Source: Hyposmocoma kahamanoa (taxonomy: Eukaryota; Arthropoda; Insecta; Lepidoptera; Cosmopterigidae). Taken from it: DNA of 64,000 nucleotides. Below are positions 42,630 through 55,279 of the stretch, one piece after another. Location: NCBI RefSeq assembly GCF_003589595.1, contig NW_020653945.1, forward strand, positions 5,238,956-5,302,955, read 5' to 3'. The notes beneath the pieces were generated by a model. That model saw nothing but the letters and a program-made list of their open reading frames with translations, was not told the origin of the DNA and made no database searches. A program made the position numbers and the translations under genes. Position 1 is the stretch's first letter. The number at the start of each line of letters is the position of its first letter.

Positions 42630-44543
42630 GTTTTTTAATTAAAAATAATGCAAACGTTTCCCAGCATGTGTGAGAAAAAGGATTTTTTGTCCACTCAGCA
42701 GATCCGTTAATCTGTTTTAATTACCAAAACGTCGTTGTTTCTACTTGAGTTTCAATTATCAAAAGCTCTAATCCCAGTTTTTCAATGGGATGAAAAAAAC
42801 TGTGAAAAATAAACACTTCGAAAAGAAAGAAACGATTCGATTTGATACGATTCTAGAAGCAAACATTGACTTGACCCAAAAACTGTTAGAATGTTACGAA
42901 AAATATACAAATAGATTGAATTCCGTTTTTGTGAAGTATTTGTATGGCAAATATTTTTAGACGCACTTTTTCATTGAATATCTATAGTTAATTTAAATAT
43001 CAAGGCAACTGTATAATTCTCTACCATCATTATATACAGATATCAAAAGTGTCTAGAGATCAAGCACGTTTTTGCTAATTAATGAAAATCAAGTTTTTTA
43101 ATTACTTTTTTAAACACCAATGTTTTTTTTATCAATTTCGTTTTCGAATCAAAATTATGAAATTGACCATAAAAATGTTCAAATAATTTCGATATATACG
43201 ACAGCCGTTTTTTTGCACCTACTTACGAAAAATTTCGCACAACCTGTAAACGTAGTATTTATTTATTTATACATTATAGGAAAATTCACGGACAAATAAT
43301 ACAATTATAGTATACTTAACTATGAATAATCCAATACCATTTACGGATTTCCGCCAACATGAAACAGTTTATAACACTTAGCAAGTCAAAAAGAGATTAT
43401 ATGAGAATACAAAGAACACAGTTACACAAAAAAAAAACAATAATAATGGACAATTATTACAAAACAAACCAGTGTAATCATCGCCAATTACGTGATGTGT
43501 CAAAGTAACGTTGTGTCTATGCTTACACAAAACAAATCAAATTCAGAGTGATTTATTGTCGCATTGTTAATAAAAAGTCTCAATGCACGCACCATGTACG
43601 TATTTTGCCTATAATTACTACTCGCAAACGGCACTTGCAAAGGTGGTCGACATCTGTATTGCAACAGGTTTTATGCGCAGTATACATATAGTAGTATGCT
43701 ATCTTAATTTGACAAATAATCTGTAGAAACAATGTTTAAATGACAAAACTATCAAGAGTTTGATAAATACTAGTACACATAGTGAATTAAATGATAAAAT
43801 TGTTTCTCAAAAAAAAGTTTCTCAGATTATAAGCTATAAGATTATAAGCAGACTTAAACTTTGACAAACCATTAGTACAAACAGGGGTTTAAATAGTAAC
43901 TGAACCTGAAAGACAGAATCTGTTTGTCGAAAGACTGTCTTTCGCACAATTCAATTAGCCGGCAGAATTTCTAAATTCAACCTTTAGTCAAAATAACGGG
44001 TGTTATGTACGCTATGGAATTACCCTAAAACTACAGGAACTACAGGAAACAAAATTATGTATATGCGAAAAAAAGTTATCAACTAATTTTGTTCTTAGAG
44101 AACGAACTGACAAGAACTGTTAATGTAAATTCGTGGTGGTGCCACCGAAAATAATAATCTACAGAACGTATCAGGTTACCTATTAAAGCTGTTTTCGACT
44201 TTGTTGAAAATTTGCGTAATTAAGCTAATTCAAATTTAATGTAAGCTATCTTCTATACTTAGGTATATACGTAAGTATCCTGTAGGGATCGTAACCATGT
44301 AACAAATAAATCCGTCCATATTCCTGATGGTACTAATACCACAGCCCGAGTTCATCGTTGAGCATAAATCTCCGGTAGTTTGTGCCGTCCACCGATTTTG
44401 CCACAGTATTTCAACATCTTCCCCGCCTTTGATGTTCGGCGACGTCAGCGCCTATATAGGCACTACGCTGTCACACGCAGATTACGCAATACGCAAGGGT
44501 TGTCACAAATTAGAAAAAAATAGAATATTAATATACCGTAATC
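42630..44543. other. Intron 5: no gene
   Basis: AT-rich. GTATTTATTTATTTATACAT at about 43255 may be a reversed LINE tail. A C/G-balanced patch at 44330-44470 carries a 79-codon frame that I do not recognise. Confidence 0.35.
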
Positions 44544-44650
44544 ATTTGTTAACAAAAAAAGCTTGAAGATGGAGCGTGCAACCGTTCCGAAATATCGGGA
44601 AAATAAAAAGAAGTCATACCGTGGTAAGAAACCTGATACTAGTGATAATC
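44544..44650 (+). repeat. Dispersed repeat, CGAAATATCGGGAAA motif
   Basis: GGAGCGTGCAACCGTTCCG, then AAATATCGGGAAAATAAAAAG and TCATACCGTGGTAAG. A related copy lies at 58518-58585. It may be the 3' end of a retroelement; the family was not identified. Confidence 0.5.
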
Positions 44651-45052
44651 ATTTAAAAAAGCTTTCATTGTATATTGTTGGCATTGCTTGGTATGATGGC
44701 TCTAAGTGTAGAAGCACTTAGTTTTAAGCTATTATGTTATTTAATGTGTAGGGTGTTTTATGTAGAATGTCCTGAATAAGTAAAAATTAAATAAAAAATA
44801 ACATAACATAATCATAGATAAGTTACAAAGATTGGCAGGTGTTACACTGCCAAGTAAATGTTAATGTAACATTATTTTTACATGTTGTCAATTTTCTAAT
44901 ATAAAATTTAACTATATATAACGTATTTACATTCGGATGAACAATTTAATCATAATAAATGGGAGAAATGTGAACACGGCCGTGATTTAATTTCCACATT
45001 ATTTGGTATGTCAATTTATCTAAAATATTGTTACGTAACTTTTTTTTACTCA

Positions 45053-45145
45053 TAGCCTACTACTACTAGGGAAACCCAGTGTCGTGGGTGCAAGGACACA
45101 CACATAGACAACCACAAATTTCATCCAAATTCGCGAGACAATATT
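45053..45145 (-). repeat. SINE family B, 3' fragment
   Basis: Reversed tail: CTAGGGAAACCCAGTGTCG, GACACACACATAGACAACC and ACAAATTTCATCCAAATTCG. Confidence 0.7.
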
Positions 45146-45254
45146 TTCAGGTCAATTTCTGTTATAATTAATATAATATTAGTATACAAATACACACATC
45201 AATACTGTCTAGGGATATTTTAGCTTTTCATGGATTGCAAGGAAACTACAAAAA

Positions 45255-45405
45255 AGTTAATTAAATTTTTATTGAATTGATATTCAATTATTTTTTATGA
45301 AATTACTCCACTAGTTTGTTATAATTATTAATACAAAGATCCAACACTCAGAAGTAATTTCACAAAAAATAATTGAATAACAATTCAAAAAAAAATTAAT
45401 TAATA
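45255..45405. repeat. Inverted repeat next to SINE E
   Basis: AATTTTTATTGAATTGATATTC at 45267 is mirrored by AATAACAATTCAAAAAAAAATT near 45375 (imperfectly). TACAAAGATCCAACACTCAG at 45333 is the reversed tail of family E. So a second E-type tail lies head to head with the copy at 45410-45685. Confidence 0.55.
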
Positions 45406-45409
45406 CAGT

Positions 45410-45685
45410 GAATAGCGACATCTCTCGCCAGGACAGGTAGCTGTAAAGGTACTAACTGGGTGATAAATCTGTCATAGATTTCTCATAGATGGCGCTACGA
45501 CTAAAAAGTCGTTGAAAGACCAAGTACAAAGACACGACGCAAGCACATAGACAAATTCGTGAGGTCCGTTGGTTCGTTCCGTGGCTTAGTTGGTATAGCG
45601 TCTGGCACAGTATGCAAGAAGACGTCGGTTCGAATCCGGCCGGATCGAAGGAATTTTTTCTGAGTGTTCGATCTTTGTACAAAAA
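45410..45685 (+). repeat. tRNA-like SINE, family E
   Basis: Same unit as 6640-6985: CATCTCTCGCCAGGACAGG, GATGGCGCTACGACTAAAAA, GTGGCTTAGTTGGTATAGCG and GGTTCGAATCCGGCCGG. The anticodon region differs between the copies, and no full cloverleaf can be drawn. Confidence 0.75.
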
Positions 45686-45904
45686 AGTTATTGAATCGTT
45701 CGTATATCAGAATGCGCAGTATTTTATAATCTGACAGAAAATTTAGCAAAAATCTTTTTAACTTTATTTTTAATAACTTTTATGGTAGAAATAGAAAAAG
45801 TTAACTTTGTACTAAAATAAGAACTTCTGTTTATGGTTATTTAAGAGAAAAACAAAATTAAATTAAACAATTAATGTGTTACAAAATAAAATTTAACAAT
45901 TTGT

Positions 45905-46235
45905 AAAAGCACCTCGGGTGTTTATAACGCATCTGCAACATGGTGCATACTCAAAATGAGATTATCAATATCTCCTTGTGGGATAAGGTCCCAGGTTCGC
46001 CGAAGATGCATAAAAAGTTGATTTTCTGTCACCAGATTTTCGGGAAAATTTCGTAAAGGCCTTCGTTGAAGCACGTAACACTCGTGCTTAATCGGATTTA
46101 AAGCAGGCCAGCCCAGTGTCTCAATATTATGTTGCTGCAGTCATTGACTTACTATTCGAGCTGCGTGAGGGCGAGCATTATCATGCATAAGCATAAAGTC
46201 TTGGCCCACTTGCAACCGATGTGGTTGGACTACAG
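45905..46235 (-). pseudogene. Tc1-like transposase, C-terminal remnant
   Basis: Reverse strand reads VGQDFMLMHDNARPHAARIV, a stop, then NIETLGWPALNPIKHECYVL and a C-terminal tail with two stops. HDNARPH and the WPA-x-x-PD-x-NPIEH region hold the second and third catalytic positions. The first lies in the missing middle. The N-terminal part is at 48239-48565, on the other side of a LINE. Confidence 0.8.
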
Positions 46236-48238
46236 GTTTATTTATTTTATTATTTATTTAAACTTAATTGCGTACAAAATACTACAAATGGCGGACTTAA
46301 TGCCATTAGGCATTCTCTACCAGTCAACCGGAGAGCTGGGTTCAAAATAATTAACAGGGGTGCACAACATGATACTTAAAACAGATAGGAAGAAGTTTAT
46401 AAATAATTATGATATTTTTAAATAGAAAACCACCGTGAGACTCAGACACATTAACTAAAAATAACGGATAAATCACGTATTTAAGTCGAATTTTTCCTCG
46501 ATATGTTTCCAACCAATTCGTGGTCCTTAATCATGAGATTCCGGGGCGGTGACTCAACGGAAACTTCGCGCCAAAGCCCTGGCAGCCCGATCACACACAT
46601 TAAATATGATTTATAGTTTAAACACAATATAAATATAGCACATAATATTATATGGCTAACTGTATACGTATATAACCAACCTATATACACATAAATACAT
46701 AATATATAATACGTACACATATATATATATAATATACATATTTATATATAGCAATATCAGAGTAATGGGATGTAGATTGAGACTCCAATATGAAATCACG
46801 AACTAATTGCTTGAAAGCTAGTTTATTCGGCGCTTTTTGAATATGGGACGGTAGAGCGTTCCAGAGTCGTATTGCCGGAAGAGTAAATGAGTTAGAAAGA
46901 AAACGAGTACGGTGAGAAGGAATTAAAAGAGTCAATTTGCTGTCGGAGTGAAGACTGCGATTAAGGGATGCACCCAAATATTGAAATTTACATTTCAAAT
47001 ATCCAGGTGCACATTTATCATTAATGATAGAGTAAAGAGTGGAAAGTATTCTCAAATCACGACTCTGGTGAATCGTAAGCCAATTCAGCTCATTGCGACA
47101 TGCGGACACGTGATCAAATTTTCGAAGTCCATAAATAAAGCGAATGCAACTATTGAGCAAGCGATCCAATTTGTTGAGAAGTTCCTGGGTGATAAAAACA
47201 TAACACACATCAGCATAATCAAGGATAGGAAAAATAGTGGCCTGTACTAAGAGGATTTTTGTTGAGATGGGAAGAAAGTGTTTGAATTGGTAGAACGATC
47301 TTAAGGTACCAATGATTTTCTGACTAATGCGGTCAATCCGAGGTTTCCAGCTTAAAGTATTAACAATGTGTAGTCCCAGATTCACAACATAAGGTACAAA
47401 GTCAATAGGTGTATCATTATAAGAAAGAGTCGCGACAGAGCTCATGTCCAACCTAGTCAAAGCATGAGAACTACCCACGACAATACCTTGGCACTTACTT
47501 GGGTTGACACTGATGCCAAACTTACTCGACCAATCAGCGATACGCCGCAGATCTCAGCATTAAGGGCCAGTATCGCATCATCCAGACAGTTAATCTTGGC
47601 ATGCGCATATATTTACAGATCATCTGCATACAGATGGTGAGAATTGTTGAGGATATGAGAAATTAAATTGATGAAAACGGAGAACAATAGAGGGGAAAGA
47701 ATTCCACCTTGGGGGACACCTGCCTCAAGGTCTGATCAATTAGACAAGGAGTCTTTAGCACGAACTGCTTGCTTGTGCCCTCGAAGATATGAAGAAAACC
47801 AGTCCAGTTCCGGAGGAGAGATTCGCAGATATGCAAGGATAGCAAGAAAGATATCATGGTCAACAGCATTGAATGCGTTAGAAACATCAATGAGGACATT
47901 AGTCCTACGGTATTAACCGTTAACCGTGAATCCTCCCTGCCCTCTCAAATGTCCTCTGTAACTTTCAGTAATGCTGTCGTGGTACTGTGACCAGGCCGAA
48001 AACCAGACTGGTACTGGTCGAGGATATTATTTCTAAAGAGGTAAGATGATAGTTGGCGATGAACAATCGCTTTAAGAATTTTTGAAAGGAAGGGTAATAT
48101 AGAAATTGGCCTAATGTGTTCAAGGGTTGTGGGGTTATTAATCTTAGGAAGAGGCAACACTTGTCCCCGGCGCCAGTTGTTAGGGAACGTACCACGTGAG
48201 ATGGATGAGTTGATAATGTGAGTAATATATTTGGTGTT
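46236..48238 (-). mobile_element. LINE inserted between the Tc1-like halves
   Basis: Reverse strand, about 2.0 kb. It starts within ORF2 (YITHIINSSISRGTFPNNW, LPLPKINNPTTLEHIRPISI), then QYQSGFRPGHSTTTALLKV. RT core pieces follow in shifting frames near 47640-47720. Then 47478-46690 encodes the C-terminal part (YNDTPIDFVPYVVNLGLHI, SWKPRIDRISQKI, TRFLSNSFTLPAIRLWNALP). The 3' UTR has CCTAATGGCATTAAGTCCGCC and ends in (AAAT)n at 46236-46262. It is 5'-truncated and frameshifted. It is a Jockey/CR1-superclade element by motif style; the exact clade is not assigned. Confidence 0.8.
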
Positions 48239-48565
48239 CCGATTGAAGGTTTAAAACCAATTGCCTAGCCGTAATGTTAGGTTGTCTCTTTGCTGTAACT
48301 TGTAAAAATCGGTCTTGTCTTGCTGTAGTCATCCGACTATTCCCTGTTTGCCACTCAACCACATCGCCAATATCTCGGTAGCGAGACCATAATCTTGATA
48401 TGACGCTTTGACTGGTGCCAATGACATAGCAACATTGCACTGGAACGCGCCGGCTTCTAGCATGCCTACGGCTCTCAACATCTCTTGTTTAGTTAAATGT
48501 CGGCGTCCCATAGTATAGAAACAACCACCAGTAATAATACAGTTAATAATATTGTAAAAAAAAAA
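48239..48565 (-). pseudogene. Tc1-like transposase, N-terminal remnant
   Basis: Two reverse frames together read MGRRHLTKQEMLRAVGMLEA, GAFQCNVAMSL, then GTSQSVISRLWSRYRDIGDV and TARQDRFLQVTAKRQPNITA. These are the paired helix-turn-helix motifs that bind the transposon ends. A frameshift separates the frames. The protein stops at SEHQI, where the LINE begins. Confidence 0.8.
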
Positions 48566-50397
48566 TTCGTTTAAAAACAATTTTATCTTTAAGACACACA
48601 GAGGAAAACAAGCTATCGTAACAAAATACTATCGCATCGGTCGTTCTTTTGTTTTAAATTTGAATTTAGAATAAATGTGCCAGGAACAAATTGATGTTTA
48701 AATTTTTTCGATATGATCAGTACTTTGAGTTATTCTAATAAACGTGAAATATCCCTAAACAGTGTTGATGTGTGTATAATCAGCATTTAAAATAAAGATC
48801 TAAATTTTATTTCTAATACTCATTTGTCTTAGTTTTGAGATAATTTATACAAATTAAACATTTTTTGCATAGCTGAGAACAGATTAAAATATCGGTCGAT
48901 TTTATTTATTTTATGTCTCAGGGAAAGAGGATCAATCATTAAAAAAGATAACCGTTTAGATTTTTTTGTCTGCTGCTTTTGCAAATTCAAAAATATCATT
49001 TAAATACATGCGTCAAATTACTACACAGAACAGTTTGTGTTTGAATACGAGTATAATAATGTTACCATTATTATACATATAACGATTTTCATAAAATTCG
49101 CTGAAAGATTTCAAAAATATTTTAAATCACACAAATGTCTCGTTGGCTTAGTCTAAGGCCCGCGGCACTCGCGGCGGCTCACGTTTGCTCCACGCAAGTA
49201 CATTAATTTGCCCTTCTGCGTGGTTTGTAAAACATGATCTTGCGCTTGTCACGTTCATCTACGGAGCCCACAACGACGATGTCGTCTACCCACTCACTGC
49301 AGGACGTCACATCTTTCTGTCGAATATTAGCAGATTGACAAGCATAACAACTATAATTCCGATTGACTGCGCACATTTTATATGATGAACCAATTATTCT
49401 TTATCAGAGTGGTACTAGTTTGCGCACAAACTGGTATCCCTGATTTACAAAGCTGTCACAATTTTGGCCACTTATTTTTCAATAAATTGATACTGAAAGA
49501 ACCACTTTCTCAGCTACAAGAGAGGTTTTCAATATTTGTCCTTTCTAAATTCAATTTGGCAAGGGATAAACCATCGGTGATCAAATTGCAACCTTACCTT
49601 CATAATGGGCGTATTAATATTGGCGCAATCAGCAGATGTTGTCCAATACAATAATAAACTCTCTCTTTCATTACATTCCAATATTAATAAGCGTAATTGG
49701 GATTAATTAATGAGCGTATAATGTTCTGTGGAAACTTTCATAAAACTACAAAACAAGCAGATTGTGTAACATAACCTAAGGAAACGTTAATCGACCTGAA
49801 AACTCAATACGAAACTCGGTAATTGTAGAGGTGAACTTTGATATATCGGTAAATAATAATTGGTATCGACAACTACAAAACAGGCCGGTTGTTGTGCTCT
49901 GTCTTATGTCTTTTGTTTACCTCTATTCTACACTTGTGTGGAGTAAAAATACTAGTATTGTATTGTAAAAAGAAAATATTTATTACTTGCATGAAGTGAT
50001 CAAAATTACAACCCAAGCGTGTTTCGATTTAAAACTATGACGATTAGCGTAAACCTATTATAATATTAAGACCGAAAAATACCTATCATATTTTGTCTGT
50101 TCAGATGGGCAGCAGTAGAGAAGGGTTTATACTTAATAACTTCAACTAGTTATTAATAAAAAATACAATGAACGAGTATCTGAATCAAGTTATCTAAAGA
50201 GACCAAATTTTTAATTAGATATGAATTATGATATTGGCAGAAAATGTCGGCTTTTTATCTATAAACAGAGACACACGCTTGTCTACAATCTCATATACTG
50301 CTGATATACTGCTCAAAACAATTGGAATTAATTTTAATATTTTTTATCAACTTTGATCTTATCTGTGTTTAATCTTAGCTTGTCGTGTTATGCACCG
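48566..50397. other. Intron 5: no gene recognised
   Basis: AT-rich. A GC patch GCCCGCGGCACTCGCGGCGG lies at about 49158. Open frames at 49185-49654 match nothing I know. Confidence 0.35.
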
Positions 50398-50505
50398 CCT
50401 GTGAAATATTTTAAACCCAACTCTCCAGTTGAATGGTAGAGAATTCCTAATGGCATTAAATCCGCCTTTTGTTTTGTGTGCAATAAAATTTAAATAAACA
50501 AATTG
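50398..50505 (+). mobile_element. LINE 3' UTR copy
   Basis: CCCAACTCTCCAGTTGAATG, then GAGAATTCCTAATGGCATTA and AATCCGCC, ending in AATTTAAATAAACAA. This is the same 3' UTR as the LINE at 46236-48238, in plus orientation. Confidence 0.75.
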
Positions 50506-50799
50506 TATAGTCGTATGTTCGGCCGGTAATAATTCTGTAGGTCACAAAAATCCATATAGGTTATTTCCACAGTAACTGTAAAAAATAGATAAACAATGAA
50601 ATGATATTTAAGTCATTTTAAAGTTCGTTAAATTGAACCATATTGTTTGCATCACTAATTACAAGTTTCTTACAAGCTACATGTTCACAGTTACGAGTTA
50701 CACTTATTGACAATCAATATAAGTGAATAAATCTTAAAATCTACATTAAACTAGTTTAAAAAAATGTAAGTTTTTAAATTTTCACGATTGTTACACCTA

Positions 50800-51450
50800 C
50801 ATCGATTGAAGGAAAGAAAGTGGACCTAGTGAAAATGTTTGTATATTTAGGTTCTATGTTTACATGTGATGGAAGATATGAAAGTGACATTCAAAGGAGA
50901 GTGACGCACGGAATCAGGTGAATGGTGCGTCGCATGCCTTCATGAGCAGCCGGAAAGTGTCTAAAAAGGCACGACTGGCTGTGCATGAGGAGGTGCTGGT
51001 TCCTACACTTATATATGGTAGTGAATGTTGGGTTTGGCAGAAGAAGCACGAAAGTAGAATTAATGCAGTAGAAATAAGAGCTTTGAGAAGTGTGGCTGGA
51101 GTGGCTCTGATGGATAAAATACGGAATAATGTGTTATGGGAAATGGAAGGAGATGTAGCGACAAAGATAGAAAAAGGGACGCTTAGATTGTTCGGACATG
51201 TGGAGATAATGAATGAAAGAAGATCGACGAAACATATTATAAGGCAGGTGTGAGCGGGCAAGTTGGTAAGGGCCGACCAAGCCGAATTTACCATAACCAA
51301 ATTGAGGCTATTCTAAAGAAGGGTCAGGTCAAAAGTACCCTTAACCGACGAACGTGTATGTAAGCACTGACGCGTGTCAATGAGACGAAAGATGTGTATC
51401 AGGACCGTAGCAAGTGGAAGACCGCTTTTTCTACCTGAGTGAATAAATTA
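50800..51450 (+). mobile_element. RTE-type LINE, C-terminal end
   Basis: Reads FVYLGSMFTCDGRYESDIQR, then after a stop VPTLIYGSECWVWQKKHESR, AVEIRALRSVAGVALMDKIR and LRLFGHVEIMNERRSTKHII. The YLGS-x-x-x-DG...LYGSE-W...RL-GH-x-R order is the post-RT region of RTE-like elements. A frameshift follows near 51240; GRPSRIYHNQIEAILKKGQ is readable in another frame. No RT core present. Confidence 0.8.
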
Positions 51451-52689
51451 GCAAATATATTTATTATTATATATTATAATTTACATACCAAAAATAGGAT
51501 TTCTCATCAAAATACCTACAGATTTCGTGTCGAAATATAATATTGGCGCTTCGCCGGCCGTTGCCGTAACATGCTCCCTTCGCTCGCTCTGACGCATCTG
51601 TCTTTACCACTATGTTTTGGACCTTAGTTTGTCTTCAGATTTCAGAGTAATGCGATCTGTAAGTTTGATACCGAACATGACTCGCTCCATGGCTGTTTGT
51701 GCAACTCTTATTCTGTACCGAACCTTATGTGGGAGCATCCACGTATTCTCAACCTATCCTAAATTCTAGACAAGCCGAAATGATTGCTTGCTTGATTAGG
51801 CTTGCCTAGACTTGCGGTAACGTTATCGATGTAACAATTTTAATAAATAATGTCACACCAACGGGATGCCTGTCTCCGAGGCGTAGTCGGACCAATGACT
51901 ACCAATAAATAATTCACCATTTCGCTTCTCATCCGGTACATAAGCAATTTGGAATGGAGGTAGGATAAGCCAATAAAGGTATAGATAGACGTTTATTGCA
52001 CCCCTCAATCTTATAAGAATACACCTGATGTATCTATATATAGGTACAACACACGCAGACATATTTAGCGGGGCACTAGCAAAATAACGTGCTTTTTCAA
52101 ATATCTTGCAAGTTATTTTACTTTTTTTATTTAGGTCTAATTTGAAAATTGAGTATTAGTTTACTGTCATTTTATTCATTAATTTATTTTAATCTCCTAC
52201 AAATACATATTTGCCGTGCAATTTGAGATTGATTTTCTTTCAATTCTTTTTTTTATTTATTAACCTTTGATTTTGGCCAATGTTAAACTGTTGCAATTTT
52301 AAATTGATAACCAAATGAATTGACATCAAATAATGCTTTGTTTCCTCAAAAGTCTAGTCGGTTATCTTTTTATTTTACATCTAATTTTAAAATGAAACAT
52401 TAACTGAATGTCATTTTTATAATTAATTTGTTTTCATTTCTTACTTACACAAAATTGTCGAGTGGTTATAAGTTGATTTTGTGTTCTTGTAATTTTCGTA
52501 ATCATTACTTGAAATGTTATTTTTCTGTTAAAATTTTTATTTAATCTATGCCACACTATTAGAATTTTCAACGGTTTTTGCTTTGTCATAAAATCTAAAA
52601 AATGCACTTTCTTCAATTTCGATTTTTTCAATAAACGTTGAGATAATATATATAGCGAACAGCTTAGGAGTGACATTCCCTGAACGGTA
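51451..52689. other. Intron 5: no gene
   Basis: AT-rich with no recognised feature. Confidence 0.35.
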
Positions 52690-52785
52690 ATACTTAGGCA
52701 TTTTCAAGGCGAGAGTGAATAGGCATTATTTAGGTGTACACGCTCCATCGTCGACCTCATCGTCACTTTCCATTAAGTGCGATGG
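52690..52785 (+). mobile_element. LINE family 1, 3' end fragment
   Basis: Encodes RVNRHYLGVHAPSSTSSSLS, the last residues of the family 1 protein, directly followed by unrelated sequence. Confidence 0.85.
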
Positions 52786-53104
52786 AGATGTGTACTTGTA
52801 TTTTAATTACTTTTGTTTTATTGTTATTTATTTAAATATAAACGTTACTGTTATATATTCCCACTTTTTTCCGCTAAATGTGCCGGTATATGTAATAATG
52901 TTACTTATACGTAAGTGAAATAAGCAACAAATAGTTACGAATATAATAAACGAGGCAATTTGCTGTTATACACCTGAGACGTTATGTCAAGCATACCATT
53001 GTTGGTGTATCTTTTGGTACAAGTTTGGAATCTTTAAGAAGTCTAATAAAATTTTATCTCGAAGTAAAGACTTAGTTTACATTTCGAGTTTTTTAATTTG
53101 TTTT
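52786..53104. other. Intron 5: no gene
   Basis: AT-rich with nothing recognised. Confidence 0.35.
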
Positions 53105-53280
53105 CTACACAACCCGTACGTGCTACATTGGAAGGAATTGAGGAGGTCTCGGTTTTCTAATCTCGGTAGGACCAATTTTGGAAATTGGTCTGGGTGTTCT
53201 GAGAAAAGCCATAGAATGAATTCCGTTGCTCTCGTACTCATAGTACAGGTATTCTACTAGTTTTAGACCAGGCATTTGGT
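53105..53280 (+). repeat. SINE family C copy
   Basis: ACCAATTTTGGAAATTGGTC, TGGGTGTTCTGAGAAAAGCC, AGAATGAATTCCGTTGCTC and the CCAGGCATTTGG end. The head is diverged. Confidence 0.65.
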
Positions 53281-53392
53281 TTTTGTCCGCCACTTTAAAA
53301 AAATATTAGAAAATACTGCAGATTTTACAGAAGTTTCCGAATATTGAAAACTAAAAATCCAAGGGAAAATATTGAACAGAATACTTACTAAA

Positions 53393-53590
53393 CTGCCTCT
53401 GTGGCCGAACGGTTACCATACCAGACTACCATTCATAGGTACCAGGTACGATTCCCGGGCCGGGACAAATATTTGTATGGCCTACATTTATTTCTCTCGT
53501 GAGTTTGGGTGTAATTTGTGGTTATCTATATTTGCGTCCGTGACACGCGCGACACAGGGTGTCTCTAGTGCGGGACTATGTTGATTGTGT
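53393..53590 (+). repeat. SINE family B, full length
   Basis: TGCCTCTGTGGCCGAACGG, B box GGTACGATTCCCGGGCCGG (one change), TTTATTTCTCTCGTGAGTTT and the tail GACACAGGGTGTCTCTAGTG. Confidence 0.85.
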
Positions 53591-54371
53591 GCGTTATTAT
53601 TGTTATAAAAATTCTACAAACTAAATTATTCGATAATTTTTATGCCTAAACTTATGTACTAACTTAACTTATTATGTACTTAACCTTTTTGTATATTGCA
53701 ATTTTCCATCTGGGGCAGCCGACTACGGCGATCCCGACTTTGTCATTTAGGTCGACCTCTTTTGTCATGTCACTGATGCCAACAAAACTTTCCTCTGATC
53801 CTAGATTAAAGCGACCTCTTGAAACAACCGTGAACATAATACACAAATACCCATCTGTATGTATCCACCTTGAGTCGCTTGGTTTAGACTATAGGTTCCC
53901 AAACTCGCAAAAAAACGGCAAGGTAAAACAATTTCAACGCCCGCCGCAACAAAAAATAGTTGAAAACACGTATTTGTATGTGTAGTTTATATAGATAATC
54001 CAGTTTTTATTTTTCAAATGCGGTAGCATTCGCTGGACAGCATCAACGCCCCTAATAAAAGTATGGTTTAGACATATATCCAAACTCAAATTTGGATGCT
54101 ACGTAGCTTCCGAGTGCTGGTAAAAACTGTTGTCACAAAAAAAATTACATCCTTTTAGGGCTCAAGCTACCAGTTGTAAAATTTTTATTAAGAACAAGTT
54201 GGCTTATGCTACAGTTGCCTTTGTCTTCTTTGGACTCGATGAGGCGAAAAGAGAGAGATTTATTGCACCGTAGGTAAAACCTGCACTATGGAATTCACTA
54301 CCCACATCTGTGTTCTGTGTCCCAATAACTATAATTTGAAGCTATTCAAGCTCTATTTTACCCTTAGTTTA
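53591..54371. other. Intron 5: no gene recognised
   Basis: Overlapping 60- and 103-codon frames at 53664-53985 lie on both strands, with no recognisable domain. Confidence 0.3.
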
Positions 54372-54672
54372 GTAACAGTAAAGCTTCTTGTGAAAGAGGT
54401 CATCCAGGGAAGTACTGCCACCTTACCTAATTCTGCCGCCAAGCAAGAATGTAATCATAACTGCGTTTCGGTTTGGTAGAGTAAGGGTGTTGGTGAAATT
54501 ACAGGTACATGGGACTTGTCAACTTACGTCTCTGGGTGACGGGCACAGTGGCTGTGCCCCTATGGTCTTTACGATTTAAAGCTCTGAGTGGCACTGCCAC
54601 TGTTATGGATAAGAGTGTCGCTTACCACTAGACGCATTATTTGTTAGTTCCGTCACTTGGTATTGTAAAGAA
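54372..54672 (+). repeat. SINE-like family A, full length
   Basis: AGTAAAGCTTCTTGTGAAAG to CCGTCACTTGGTATTGTAAA and GAAAAAG. Together with 60080-60370 it defines the whole unit of about 290-300 bp. Confidence 0.85.
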
Positions 54673-54702
54673 AAAGCCGAGAATGATCAGAAATTTTTTA
54701 GA

Positions 54703-54795
54703 CAAAGGCGTACGTAGAGAACGTTTAGCATCGTATGACAAAGGCGTACGCCGGTCACATTGTCGCTTAGCCAAAGAACGCTTAGCATCGGATGA
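54703..54795. repeat. Imperfect tandem duplication
   Basis: GACAAAGGCGTACG occurs at 54703 and again at 54738. GAACG(T/C)TTAGCATCG follows each, at 54719 and 54778. Confidence 0.7.
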
Positions 54796-55279
54796 GATTA
54801 CTGGTACATTTAAATAAAATTTTTTACGAAAATTAGATATCAGGGAAACTCCTACCTTCTAACTAAAAGATTACCCATACATAGTACGTAATTTCATAAA
54901 TCGTTGATATTACACACGTCGTCTAATCGTAGTAAGATAATGTCATAGAAATAATTGTTTACACCTATCAAAACTTAAACGCCTATGAGAGACGTATGAA
55001 TTAATGTCGAGTATTTTTCGAAAACGATAAAATTTTACCTAAATCGGTTTCCTACCGTACCGAACACGCAACGCGTAATCCGTTCAACGACTAAAAATGT
55101 TTTGTGCTTGGATAATATATAGAGGAGTTTCTTTGAAGGGAATGGTATTTTTGTTTTTTTTTTAATTTAACTTAGAAATGAATGATGAAGGCAGTCATAT
55201 GCTGCCCCAGTCATTCGAACCTTTGACCTCTCAATTGAAAAGCGACCGTTCTTCGACTGGGCTACCACGGCAATACTCA
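54796..55279. other. Intron 5: no gene
   Basis: A tRNA-like scrap, CATTCGAACCTTTGACCTC, lies at about 55213, probably an old SINE. Otherwise AT-rich. Confidence 0.35.

Noticed and set aside
44327..44566. 79-codon plus-strand frame
   Set aside because: No known domain; runs into a dispersed repeat at its end.
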